DNA of 64,000 nt, taken from NCBI RefSeq assembly GCF_038095555.1, contig NZ_CP124591.1, positions 1,240,001 through 1,304,000 on the forward strand. The letters are read 5' to 3'. A model generated the notes under the pieces. The model was given only the letters and a program-made list of their open reading frames with translations, searched no databases and had not been told where the DNA came from. How positions within the stretch are numbered: the stretch's first letter is position 1; the number at the start of each line of letters is the position of its first letter. Position numbers and translations under genes: made by a program. Origin of the DNA: Macrococcoides psychrotolerans. GTDB taxonomy: Bacteria > Bacillota > Bacilli > Staphylococcales > Staphylococcaceae. Below are positions 8,411 through 15,968 of this stretch, piece after piece.

Positions 8411-8830
8411 TTATTTTATATCAGCGACTCTATCAAGCATTGAATCGGCTAAACTGAAGTTCTGAATGCGAATATCCGGATTAACCTTCTTCAAGTGCGC
8501 AATAAATTCTAAGGTTAACTTAGGTTTCACAACAACCTTCTGCTCTTTACCATAAATTTCTACCAGCACATTATCTCGTACTTTCACACAATTTAACAAT
8601 TCAATATCATGAATATTAATCGCTTTACGCTCAAAACCTTTCGTAATATTAAGCGCATTTCCCTCTATATCATAAAATTCATTTAACAGCGTATAGATAA
8701 GGAGACTCCCAAGTACAAAAGAAGCGACACCACTCGTCAATGGATTTAAATAGAATGCAATGGAAACGAGTGTAACAATAATGACGAGTAGCGACTTCTG
8801 AAATGAATTGACGATACTTTTATATCTCAT
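8411..8830 (-). CDS. Membrane protein of unknown function with PH-like cytosolic domain
   Basis: I do not recognise a named family. The 139-residue protein has two hydrophobic segments near the N-terminus (about residues 13-29 and 32-49). A mixed beta-rich soluble part follows (NALNITKGFERKAINIHDIELL..., then LVEIYGKEQKVVVKP) that resembles the bacterial PH-type domain of small membrane proteins such as the YdbT/DUF304 group. The start ATG has AGAGGTG 5-6 bases upstream. A terminator of the preceding operon lies upstream, so it probably has its own promoter; it ends 59 bases before phoH. No catalytic motif is visible. Confidence 0.7.
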   Translation of the reverse strand: MRYKSIVNSFQKSLLVIIVTLVSIAFYLNPLTSGVASFVLGSLLIYTLLNEFYDIEGNALNITKGFERKAINIHDIELLNCVKVRDNVLVEIYGKEQKVVVKPKLTLEFIAHLKKVNPDIRIQNFSLADSMLDRVADIK

Positions 8831-8918
8831 GCCATCACCTCTTACCTCTATTTTATCAAATTTTATTCATGATACGTTAATAGTTTCTCTATAAACTAAT
8901 AAATTATCATCATTAAAA

Positions 8919-8957
8919 TTAAAAAACCTTAAGTGACTGAAACAATCACTTAAGGTT
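8919..8957 (-). terminator. Intrinsic terminator after the nfeD-floA-orf unit
   Basis: A 12-base-pair perfect stem (AACCTTAAGTGA with TCACTTAAGGTT, 9-base loop) at 8925-8957 is followed on the minus strand by TTTT and further T-rich sequence. Confidence 0.88.
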
Positions 8958-8962
8958 AACCA

Positions 8963-9506
8963 TTATTGCATTGATTTCGGCTTGCCGAGCACTTCGCTCA
9001 TAATAATACCATTTAATACTGCAGCTTTGTCAAACGTCAAATCGTCTACTGCAACTTCAATGTCCTGTGCCATCACTAAACTTTGAATGCGATTCTGTTT
9101 TTGGCGTGGTGTGAGATTCTGATCATTTTCAATTTTGTAGATTTGTTCAGCCAACGTGAAAGTTTGGGTTACAACTGTCTTACTCTGTCTTGAAAGACTT
9201 GCTTGTTCTGCCTTTGCTTTCAAATTCTCTCTTATATTGCTTTGATCTTTGCACAACTTTCTTCGGCTTCACTTGACCAACTGTCTGCCCACGCGCTTGA
9301 GTAGTGGCATTACGAGTCGACTTATCATTCATACCTTGATTTATCGTTGCCTCGATTTGCTGTAACTGTTTCTGAAATTCTGATCGCAAACCTTTTGATG
9401 TTCCAGCCTTTTTACCAGGAGCGGTATTTTTCTTATCATTATCTAACAAAGAAGACACACCGCTAATTACCGCAATCAATATAAATATTATCGTACCTAC
9501 ACTCAT
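8963..9506 (-). pseudogene. Frameshifted gene downstream of floA (unknown function)
   Basis: Two overlapping frames read as one broken gene. The 5' part (9506 to 9180) starts with ATG after AAAGGGTG, has one membrane segment (about residues 4-21) and a basic, Q/K-rich linker. The 3' part (to 8963), in the next frame, has no ribosome binding site and continues with helical sequence ending in AAVLNGIIMSEVLGKPKSMQ. Dropping one base near 9207-9212 (in AGCAAAGGCAGAA) joins them as ...EFESK-AEQASLSRQSK..., a smooth protein of about 180 residues. This could be a real mutation, a sequencing error or, less likely, a programmed shift. It lies 11 bases after floA in the same operon, so a membrane-associated role near FloA is possible but unproven. 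Confidence 0.65.
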
Positions 9507-9517
9507 GTAATCACCCT

Positions 9518-10507
9518 TTATTTTTTAGGCGTATCATCATTCTTATCTGTCATCTTGTTAATCGCGTTGCGCATACCTGTATCTGATTCGATATTCTTTA
9601 AGTTATAGTATTCTTTAACACCGATATTACCAGACTTTAATGCTTCAGCCATTGCAAGCGGCACTTCTGCTTCCGCTTCCACAACTTTCGCACGCATCTC
9701 TTGAACACGCGCTTTCATCTCTTGCTCCTGCGCAACCGCCATCGCACGTCGTTCTTCAGCTTTCGCCTGTGCGATATTCTTATCTGCCATCGCTTGCTCT
9801 GTCTGAAGATCTGCACCAATATTCTTACCGATATCTACATCAGCAATATCAATCGACAGAATCTCAAACGCTGTTCCAGAGTCTAGACCTTTTCCTAATA
9901 CTGTCTGAGAAATCATATCCGGGTTCTCTAATACAGATGTGTGGGAACGACTTGATCCGATTGTCGAAACGATACCTTCTCCGACACGGGCTACAATCGT
10001 CTCTTCACCTGCACCACCAACAAGGCGCTCGATGTTTGCACGCACTGTAATACGCGCTTTCGCCTTAACTTCAATACCATTCATCGCAACGCCGGCGATA
10101 AATGGCGTTTCTATAACTTTCGGGTTAACTGACATCTGTACCGCCTCTAGCACGTCACGTCCTGCCAAATCAATCGCAGCACCACGCTCGAAAGGTAAGT
10201 TAATGTCTGCACGTTGTGCTGCAATAATTGCATCTACGACGCGGTCAACGTTCCCACCTGCTAAATAATGCGACTCTAACTGGTTCGTCGTCAATGATAA
10301 ACCTGCTTTATGCGCCTTAATCAATGGATCAATAACGCGACGTGGCGATACACGACGTAAACGCATACCAACAAGTGTACCAATGCCGACTTTAACACCT
10401 GCAGCTAACGCCGAAATCCATAACCCTACTGGTACAAACGAGAATAATATCATCAAGAAGACGATAACGATAAATGTAATTATTCCAATACCTATTAAAC
10501 CTGACAT
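9518..10507 (-). CDS. floA: Flotillin-like protein FloA
   Basis: Scaffold of functional membrane microdomains that affects membrane fluidity and the clustering of signalling and secretion proteins. The 329-residue protein has an N-terminal hydrophobic hairpin (about residues 3-42), an SPFH/PHB domain (about 60-230, including RITVRANIERLVGGAGEETIV) and a C-terminal coiled-coil rich in A/E/R (AKAEERRAMAVAQEQEMKAR at about 244-263). The start ATG has AAAGGAG about 8 bases upstream. It follows nfeD by 17 bases; nfeD-floA pairing is the classical arrangement. Confidence 0.95.
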   Translation of the reverse strand: MSGLIGIGIITFIVIVFLMILFSFVPVGLWISALAAGVKVGIGTLVGMRLRRVSPRRVIDPLIKAHKAGLSLTTNQLESHYLAGGNVDRVVDAIIAAQRADINLPFERGAAIDLAGRDVLEAVQMSVNPKVIETPFIAGVAMNGIEVKAKARITVRANIERLVGGAGEETIVARVGEGIVSTIGSSRSHTSVLENPDMISQTVLGKGLDSGTAFEILSIDIADVDIGKNIGADLQTEQAMADKNIAQAKAEERRAMAVAQEQEMKARVQEMRAKVVEAEAEVPLAMAEALKSGNIGVKEYYNLKNIESDTGMRNAINKMTDKNDDTPKK

Positions 10508-10524
10508 TCATTCCACTCCTTTAT

Positions 10525-11154
10525 TTATAATGTTTTTACTACAACACGCGTACCTTCAACCTCGGTTATCTTCACCGAAGTATCTTTTTTGATAAATGCA
10601 CCTTCACTCACGGCGTCAATACGCTTATCATTATGCACGATAATACCAGAAGGTCTTAAGTCAGTTAGACAAACAGCTACCTGCCCTACTAAATATGACC
10701 TGTCATCATGAGATGTGTAGCCTGCCTCCTTATTCGTTGAGTCATGTAACACGACTTGCTGAAGCAGAGGAACTCTCTTCTTGAAAAACTTCACTATGAT
10801 CACCCATTCTATAAGTGCGACGATTAAACAGATCGATACGAATAAAGTCATCATCATCATGTTGTCTCCAACAAGCAGAAAACTGATGATAATGCATATA
10901 ATACCGATAATTCCAATAATAGCACCGATAATAAACAACTCTAAAATGACAAGAAGTATACCACCGATAAACAAAATAATCGCCAGTGCTTCCATATCAC
11001 CGTTATAGATGTTCATGACAAAAAATAATAAACTCGCAATTGCGCATATTATTCCAGCACTGCTGATTCTCGGAGTATAAAGCTGCCATATGCATGACAC
11101 TGTCATAACAATCATTAACATAGGCAGGATGATATCCTGTAATTGTAAATCCAA
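10525..11154 (-). CDS. nfeD: NfeD family membrane protein
   Basis: Partner of flotillin-like proteins; NfeD proteins carry an OB-fold domain on a membrane anchor. The 209 residues include about five hydrophobic segments between residues 8 and 130 and a cytosolic OB-type domain at the C-terminus (about 150-209, LVGQVAVCLTDLRPSGIIVHNDKRIDAVS). It is the short form, without the ClpP-like protease domain. The start is TTG, chosen because AGGAGG lies 7 bases upstream. A TATAAT at 11180-11175 on the minus strand is a likely -10 box, although no good -35 accompanies it. Confidence 0.9.
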   Translation of the reverse strand: MDLQLQDIILPMLMIVMTVSCIWQLYTPRISSAGIICAIASLLFFVMNIYNGDMEALAIILFIGGILLVILELFIIGAIIGIIGIICIIISFLLVGDNMMMMTLFVSICLIVALIEWVIIVKFFKKRVPLLQQVVLHDSTNKEAGYTSHDDRSYLVGQVAVCLTDLRPSGIIVHNDKRIDAVSEGAFIKKDTSVKITEVEGTRVVVKTL

Positions 11155-11245
11155 CTGAACACCTCCTTATTTTCATTATACAGAAAATTCACTCACAATA
11201 TATGTATAAACATAAAATTTATGAAAAATTCACAAATAACAGTTA

Positions 11246-11276
11246 CAAAAAAAGAAGCCTGGATAATCCAGACTTC
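11246..11276 (-). terminator. Intrinsic terminator after rpsU
   Basis: Stem GAAGTCTGG/CCAGGCTTC with a short AT-rich loop at 11254-11276, followed on the minus strand by seven T residues. It isolates rpsU from the nfeD-floA unit. Confidence 0.9.
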
Positions 11277-11309
11277 TACATCTATTAATAACATTTGAGG
11301 GAGCAAATA

Positions 11310-11486
11310 TTATTTGACTTTACGTTTACGCGCTGCTTCTGATTTCTTTTTGCGTTTTACACTTGGTTTTTCGTAGAATTCACGTTTACGTACTTCTTGA
11401 ATTGTACCATTTTTAGAAACAGTACGCTTGAAACGACGTAAAGCATCTTCAATTGATTCGTTTTTACGAACTACAGTTTTAGACAT
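11310..11486 (-). CDS. rpsU: 30S ribosomal protein S21
   Basis: Late-binding 30S protein of 58 residues, highly basic, with the family sequence KNESIEDALRRFKR and a C-terminal KRKKKSEAARKRKVK tail. Upstream in-frame starts reach 11573 but lie in the leader. The ATG at 11486, preceded by GGAGGGAGGG, gives the exact family N-terminus MSKTVVRKNES. It has its own strong promoter (11562-11590) and terminator, so it is a single-gene unit. The roughly 70-base leader holds an inverted repeat (ACATAGA/TCTATGT). Confidence 0.98.
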   Translation of the reverse strand: MSKTVVRKNESIEDALRRFKRTVSKNGTIQEVRKREFYEKPSVKRKKKSEAARKRKVK

Positions 11487-11561
11487 ATAATTTCCCTCCC
11501 TCCAAATATCAACGGAACATTTTAAACATAGATATAAGTAAAATATTCTATGTACTAAAAC

Positions 11562-11590
11562 ATTATAATACAACAGTTACACGAGGTCAA
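11562..11590 (-). promoter_or_regulatory. Predicted SigA promoter of rpsU
   Basis: Minus strand: -35 TTGACC (11590-11585), 17-base spacer, -10 TATAAT (11567-11562), close to consensus. The -35 box lies immediately beside the mtaB stop region. Confidence 0.8.
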
Positions 11591-11605
11591 TAACGAATTT
11601 GAAGG

Positions 11606-12949
11606 TTATTGAACTTGCATCTCTGACTTCTTATAAGTATTTGGGATGACCGTTACGAACGTTCCTTCATTTATTGGATAGCCGCTCTTGTCAATCTTCA
11701 CCTTAACAAGCTCACCGATTAAATGCTCATCTGCTTCAAACTGTACCTTAAGGTAATTATCCGTGTAACCAACAAGCATATTACCATTACTAGCCTTCTC
11801 TTCTGGAATCACTTCCAGCACTTCACCTTCAAAACGACCTGCATATTCTTTTGCAAGCTGATCGCTTAATGTAATTAAACGATGTACGCGGTCATTCTTC
11901 ACAGATTCATCAATTTGATCCGTCATTCTTGCAGCAGGCGTACCCGTACGCATTGAATACGGGAAGACATGTAGTTCACTGAAACCATGCTTTAAAATAA
12001 AGTCATATGTCTCCTGGAACTCTGCTTCAGTCTCACCAGGGAAACCGACAATAACATCACTCGTAACAGCAAGACCTGGCATAATGGCATGCAGCTTCTT
12101 CAGACGCTCTGAGAAATGTGACATCGTATATTTACGACGCATACGCTTTAATACCGTATCACTACCGGACTGAAGCGGAATGTGTAGGTGACGCACAACT
12201 TTATTGCTCTTGTCAATTACATCAATCACTTCATCCGTTAGCTGACTCGCCTCGATAGAAGAAATACGAATACGCTTCAAACCATCAATCGTCTCTAGAT
12301 CACGGAGTAATTGTGCCAAATTATAATCCTTTAAATCTTCACCATAACCACCCGTATGAATCCCTGTTAATACAATCTCCTGATAACCAGACTGTACAAG
12401 CTGCGTTGCCTGACGGACAACCTCTTTAGGATCACGAGAACGCATTAAACCACGCGCCCAAGGAATAATACAGAACGTACAGAAGTTATTACACCCTTCC
12501 TGAATCTTAAGTGACGCACGCGTACGGTCCGTAAAGTAAGGTACATCTAACTCCTCATATGTACGATTCTTCATAATATTCGTCACACCATTAATCGGTT
12601 GACGTTCCGCGCGATACTGTTCGATATAAGGAAGCATCTTATGACGATCCTGTGTACCGACAACAATATCTACACCGGCAATATCCATAATTTCTGCAGA
12701 TGACGTCTGTGCGTAACACCCCGTAACACAAATGACCGCATCAGGATTGCGACGAACCGCACGACGGATCACCTGACGACTCTTCTTATCACCCGTGTTC
12801 GTTACTGTACACGTATTAATAACATAGACATCAGCACTTTGTTCAAAATCAACGCGCTCATAATCAGCATCTTTAAATAACTGCCAAATCGCTTCTGTTT
12901 CATAATGGTTTACTTTACAACCCAACGTATGAAATGCAACTGTTGACAT
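11606..12949 (-). CDS. mtaB: tRNA (N6-L-threonylcarbamoyladenosine-37-C2)-methylthiotransferase MtaB
   Basis: Radical SAM enzyme that converts t6A37 to ms2t6A37 in tRNAs reading ANN codons. The 447 residues show the N-terminal UPF0004 domain with Fe-S cysteines C11, C47 and C78, the radical SAM motif CNNFCTFC (C153, C157, C160), and a C-terminal TRAM domain (about 375-440). The N-terminus VAFHTLGCKVNHYETEA marks the MtaB clade, as opposed to MiaB or RimO. It has its own TATAAT -10 box (12982-12977) beside a long inverted repeat and follows the rsmE terminator. Confidence 0.95.
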   Translation of the reverse strand: MSTVAFHTLGCKVNHYETEAIWQLFKDADYERVDFEQSADVYVINTCTVTNTGDKKSRQVIRRAVRRNPDAVICVTGCYAQTSSAEIMDIAGVDIVVGTQDRHKMLPYIEQYRAERQPINGVTNIMKNRTYEELDVPYFTDRTRASLKIQEGCNNFCTFCIIPWARGLMRSRDPKEVVRQATQLVQSGYQEIVLTGIHTGGYGEDLKDYNLAQLLRDLETIDGLKRIRISSIEASQLTDEVIDVIDKSNKVVRHLHIPLQSGSDTVLKRMRRKYTMSHFSERLKKLHAIMPGLAVTSDVIVGFPGETEAEFQETYDFILKHGFSELHVFPYSMRTGTPAARMTDQIDESVKNDRVHRLITLSDQLAKEYAGRFEGEVLEVIPEEKASNGNMLVGYTDNYLKVQFEADEHLIGELVKVKIDKSGYPINEGTFVTVIPNTYKKSEMQVQ

Positions 12950-12996
12950 ATGTTCACCTCATTTATAATTCTTTGCATTATATAAAAATACCATGA

Positions 12997-13040
12997 ATAT
13001 CAATAACTTTCAATGTCATTGCATGGAATGTTATTGATAT
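12997..13040. repeat. Inverted repeat at the mtaB promoter
   Basis: Perfect 11-base arms ATATCAATAAC (12997-13007) and GTTATTGATAT (13030-13040) flank a 22-base centre, which itself contains CAATG-T-CATTG. The arm nearer mtaB overlaps the expected -35 position, 17 bases from TATAAT (12982-12977). This could be an operator or a second termination structure after rsmE; the arms lack a T run. Confidence 0.6.
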
Positions 13041-13070
13041 ACAATAAAAGACACTGAAAGTTCAGTGTCT
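13041..13070 (-). terminator. Intrinsic terminator of the hrcA-rsmE operon
   Basis: Stem AGACACTGAAC/GTTCAGTGTCT, with a minimal loop at its centre, at 13049-13070; TTTTATT follows on the minus strand. It includes the rsmE stop codon. Confidence 0.82.
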
Positions 13071-13806
13071 AATTCAACTCAAAATGAAAGCTCATTGCTG
13101 ACAATGCATATAACGGCGCGGTCTCAGCTCTTAATATACGTGGTCCGAGGCCAATAACCGTACTTCCAAACTGAGCCACTTCCGCTTCACTCAGTCCACC
13201 TTCCGGACCGAATATCACGCACACTTTATCACCATGCTGTACATTTTGTAACGCTTCAGTAAAGCTTTTCATCTCACCTGACTTCGCTGTTTCTTCATAT
13301 GCAATCAGCACATGATCAAAGTCTTTCAGCTTTTGTCCTAATGCTTTCCCGCTCGCGACAAACTCAATAGACGGGACAATTTGTCTGTAACTCTGCTCAG
13401 CCGCTTCCTTAACAATCTTCGTAAAACGCTCTAACTTCTTCTGGAACTTCTTTTCGTCCACTTTTACGATCGTTCTTTCACTAACAAACGGCATAAACGA
13501 CGCAGCTCCAAGTTCTGTCGCCTTCTGTATCATCCATTCATACTTATCATTTTTAAGCAACCCGCTGGCAATCGTCACAGACACAGGCATCTCTGTCTGA
13601 ATATCAATGTGCCCAATCGGTTTCACTGTAATCTCAGCCTGAATATCGGTAATTTCACAGATCATCGTTGCATTCGTAAAGTTAACGATCACCTTATCTC
13701 CCGTTTGCTGTCTCATAACGTTTTTAATATGATGGACGTCGTCCTTACTACTGATCCGATATGTTTCGTTTATAACACTTTTTATACCAAGAAAATAACG
13801 CTGCAT
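13069..13806 (-). CDS. rsmE: 16S rRNA (uracil(1498)-N3)-methyltransferase RsmE
   Basis: SPOUT-class methyltransferase acting on U1498 of 16S rRNA; 245 residues. The N-terminal PUA-like part is followed by the knotted SAM-binding domain with FGPEGGLSEAEV and the C-terminal LGPRILRAETAPLYAL signature. An in-frame upstream ATG at 13845 lies inside prmA. The ATG at 13806, one base after the prmA stop and with AGAGG upstream, matches the family start (MQRYFLG). It is the last gene of the heat-shock operon. Confidence 0.95.
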   Translation of the reverse strand: MQRYFLGIKSVINETYRISSKDDVHHIKNVMRQQTGDKVIVNFTNATMICEITDIQAEITVKPIGHIDIQTEMPVSVTIASGLLKNDKYEWMIQKATELGAASFMPFVSERTIVKVDEKKFQKKLERFTKIVKEAAEQSYRQIVPSIEFVASGKALGQKLKDFDHVLIAYEETAKSGEMKSFTEALQNVQHGDKVCVIFGPEGGLSEAEVAQFGSTVIGLGPRILRAETAPLYALSAMSFHFELN

Positions 13807-13807
13807 A

Positions 13808-14743
13808 CTATGCCTCTTTTCTTGCTGCAATGGCAACCCATCCACTATCGTGCATCACTTCAACAATCGTATAACCGACGCGTTTTAAGTGGTCGATGAT
13901 CATCTCTTCTTTCTCGTCAATGATGCCTGACGTTATAAGCAGACCATTATCATTTAATAATGCATAACTATCATCAATCATCATATCCACGATATGAGCT
14001 AATATATTAGCAAATATTACATCGCGTTTCTCTGTCTCACCTTTAAGGAGATTCCCTGGTTCTGCTTGTATCGCGTCAAGACAGTCATTCTTCTCGAAAT
14101 TGTCTTCTGCTACTTTCACAGCAACAGAATCTAAATCGAGTGCTTTAATTGGCTTTGCTCCAAGTTTATGTGCAGCGATACTTAGTATGCCAGACCCAGT
14201 CCCTACGTCAACTATAGACTGATCACTTTCTACATACTTCTCAATTAACTTGAGACACATCGAAGTCGTCGCATGATCACCAGTACCAAATGCCATACCA
14301 GGATCTAGGTGTATCGCATGCTCACCGTCCTGTAAACCGTCATAGCTTTCCCAGCTCGGTACGATAACGAACTTGTCTGAAACTTTAAAGGCATGGAAAT
14401 GATTTTTCCATTCATTAGCCCAGTCTTCTTCCTGCACGGTATGTGTACTGAATTCCAGACGAGTGACGTCGACATCATTTAATGCGTCTACTTTTTCTTT
14501 AATTTGCTCGATAACAGACGCATCATAATCTAGTTCACTAAAGTAAACTTTAACGCGTACATCCTCTTCTGGAAAATCATCCGGATTTAATTCATAAATT
14601 TCCCCGAATGTTTCAATACGACCTTTCTGAAGTTCAAGACTATCTTCAATCACTACACCATTCGCACCGACTTCATTCAGGATCTCTGCAATAAATGGCT
14701 CAAGTTCATGATTGATCATCATCGTTATCTCTACATAGTTCAT
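13808..14743 (-). CDS. prmA: Ribosomal protein L11 methyltransferase PrmA
   Basis: SAM-dependent enzyme that trimethylates ribosomal protein L11. The 311 residues have an N-terminal substrate-recognition domain (about 1-95) and a class I methyltransferase domain containing HLDPGMAFGTGDHATT, DVGTGSGILSIAAHKLGA and FANILAHI, all typical of PrmA. It follows dnaJ by two bases and precedes rsmE by one, so it is tightly embedded in the hrcA operon as in other Firmicutes. Confidence 0.96.
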   Translation of the reverse strand: MNYVEITMMINHELEPFIAEILNEVGANGVVIEDSLELQKGRIETFGEIYELNPDDFPEEDVRVKVYFSELDYDASVIEQIKEKVDALNDVDVTRLEFSTHTVQEEDWANEWKNHFHAFKVSDKFVIVPSWESYDGLQDGEHAIHLDPGMAFGTGDHATTSMCLKLIEKYVESDQSIVDVGTGSGILSIAAHKLGAKPIKALDLDSVAVKVAEDNFEKNDCLDAIQAEPGNLLKGETEKRDVIFANILAHIVDMMIDDSYALLNDNGLLITSGIIDEKEEMIIDHLKRVGYTIVEVMHDSGWVAIAARKEA

Positions 14744-14745
14744 CT

Positions 14746-15864
14746 TTATTCTCCTTTAAAGAAGCGTTTCGTTTTATCAAAGAAATTTGAAGGCTGTTCT
14801 GTAATATCATGTCCGTCGATCTCTGCGAATTCTCTTAATAACTCTGCCTGTCTGTTCGTCATCTTAACAGGCGTCATCACTTTAACCGTTACATATTCAT
14901 CACCGCGACCATAGCCGTGTACGTTTTGAACACCTTTTTCCTTTAATCGGAAACGTTTGCCCGTTTGTGTTCCTGCTGGAATTGTTAGTTTCACTTTACC
15001 TTCTAACGTTGGCACTTCGACTTCATCACCAAGCGCTGCTTGAGCGATTGAGAGTTCAAGTGTATAGAATATATCCTCACCGGAGCGATCAAAGTAAGCA
15101 TGGTCCTGTACGTTAAATACAACATATAAATCTCCAGCCGGTCCACCATTTATACCTGGTTCACCTTGACCTGATAGTCGAATTTGCTGACCTGTATCGA
15201 CACCTGCTGGTACTTTCACACTAATCTTAACTGTCTTAATCTTTCTGCCAGTACCACCACAATCTGAACATTTCTCTTCAAACTCTTTACCAGTACCACC
15301 ACAATCTGGACAAGTACGTTCACTTCTCACGCGACCAAATGGTGTGTTCTGTTCAACATGCACATTTCCACGTCCACCACAAGTAGCGCATGTCTTAATA
15401 TTTGTTCCTGGTTTCGCACCACTGCCATCACACGTATCACATTCGACTTCCTTCTTCACTGAAATTTCTTTCTCAGCACCAAATACAGCCTCTTCAAACG
15501 TTACATTCATCTGATACTGCAAATCATTCCCTTGTCGCGGTGCATTCGGGTCACGACGTGCGCCGCCACCGAAGAATGAACTGAAGATATCTTCGAATCC
15601 ACCGAAACCACCAAAGTCCTGGCCACTAAATCCTGCACTTTGGCCCATACCTGCATGACCGAACTGATCATACTGTGCTTTTTTCTGATCATCACTTAAC
15701 ACTTCGTATGCCTCAGCAATTTCTTTGAATTTATCTTCAGCATCCGCTTCTTTATTAATGTCCGGATGGTATTTCTTTGATAGTTTCTTATATGCTCTTT
15801 TTATCTCTTCTTTAGAAGCACCTTTAGATAATCCAAGGACTTCGTAGTAATCCCTTTTCGCCAC
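14746..15864 (-). CDS. dnaJ: Chaperone protein DnaJ (Hsp40)
   Basis: Co-chaperone that delivers substrates to DnaK and stimulates its ATPase. The 372 residues hold a J domain with H33-P34-D35, a G/F-rich linker (about 72-105), and a zinc-binding region with four CxxCxGxG-type repeats (CDTCDGSG, CATCGGRG, CPDCGGTG, CSDCGGTG). C-terminal substrate-binding domains follow. The start is GTG, with GGGAG 8 bases upstream. A terminator-like hairpin lies between dnaK and dnaJ, so dnaJ and the downstream genes may be expressed at a lower level or from an additional promoter. Confidence 0.98.
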   Translation of the reverse strand: MAKRDYYEVLGLSKGASKEEIKRAYKKLSKKYHPDINKEADAEDKFKEIAEAYEVLSDDQKKAQYDQFGHAGMGQSAGFSGQDFGGFGGFEDIFSSFFGGGARRDPNAPRQGNDLQYQMNVTFEEAVFGAEKEISVKKEVECDTCDGSGAKPGTNIKTCATCGGRGNVHVEQNTPFGRVRSERTCPDCGGTGKEFEEKCSDCGGTGRKIKTVKISVKVPAGVDTGQQIRLSGQGEPGINGGPAGDLYVVFNVQDHAYFDRSGEDIFYTLELSIAQAALGDEVEVPTLEGKVKLTIPAGTQTGKRFRLKEKGVQNVHGYGRGDEYVTVKVMTPVKMTNRQAELLREFAEIDGHDITEQPSNFFDKTKRFFKGE

Positions 15865-15916
15865 GTTTCATTCTCCCTTTCTTATTTCTTTATTACTATA
15901 TCAGTGTATCGCATGT

Positions 15917-15958
15917 TTTAAAAGAAAAAGTCAAAGCCAATAAATTGACTTTGACTTT
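15917..15958 (-). terminator. Terminator-like hairpin between dnaK and dnaJ
   Basis: Ten-base-pair perfect stem AAAGTCAAAG/CTTTGACTTT at 15927-15958, with extra pairs in the loop, followed on the minus strand by TTTTTCTTTT. It probably causes partial termination or protects the dnaK 3' end within the operon. Confidence 0.75.
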
Positions 15959-15968
15959 AAAAGAGTAC

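Noticed and set aside
9640..10050. Plus-strand frame of 136 codons opposite floA
   Set aside because: It is the mirror of the floA coiled-coil codons; no ribosome binding site and leucine/histidine/serine-rich nonsense composition.
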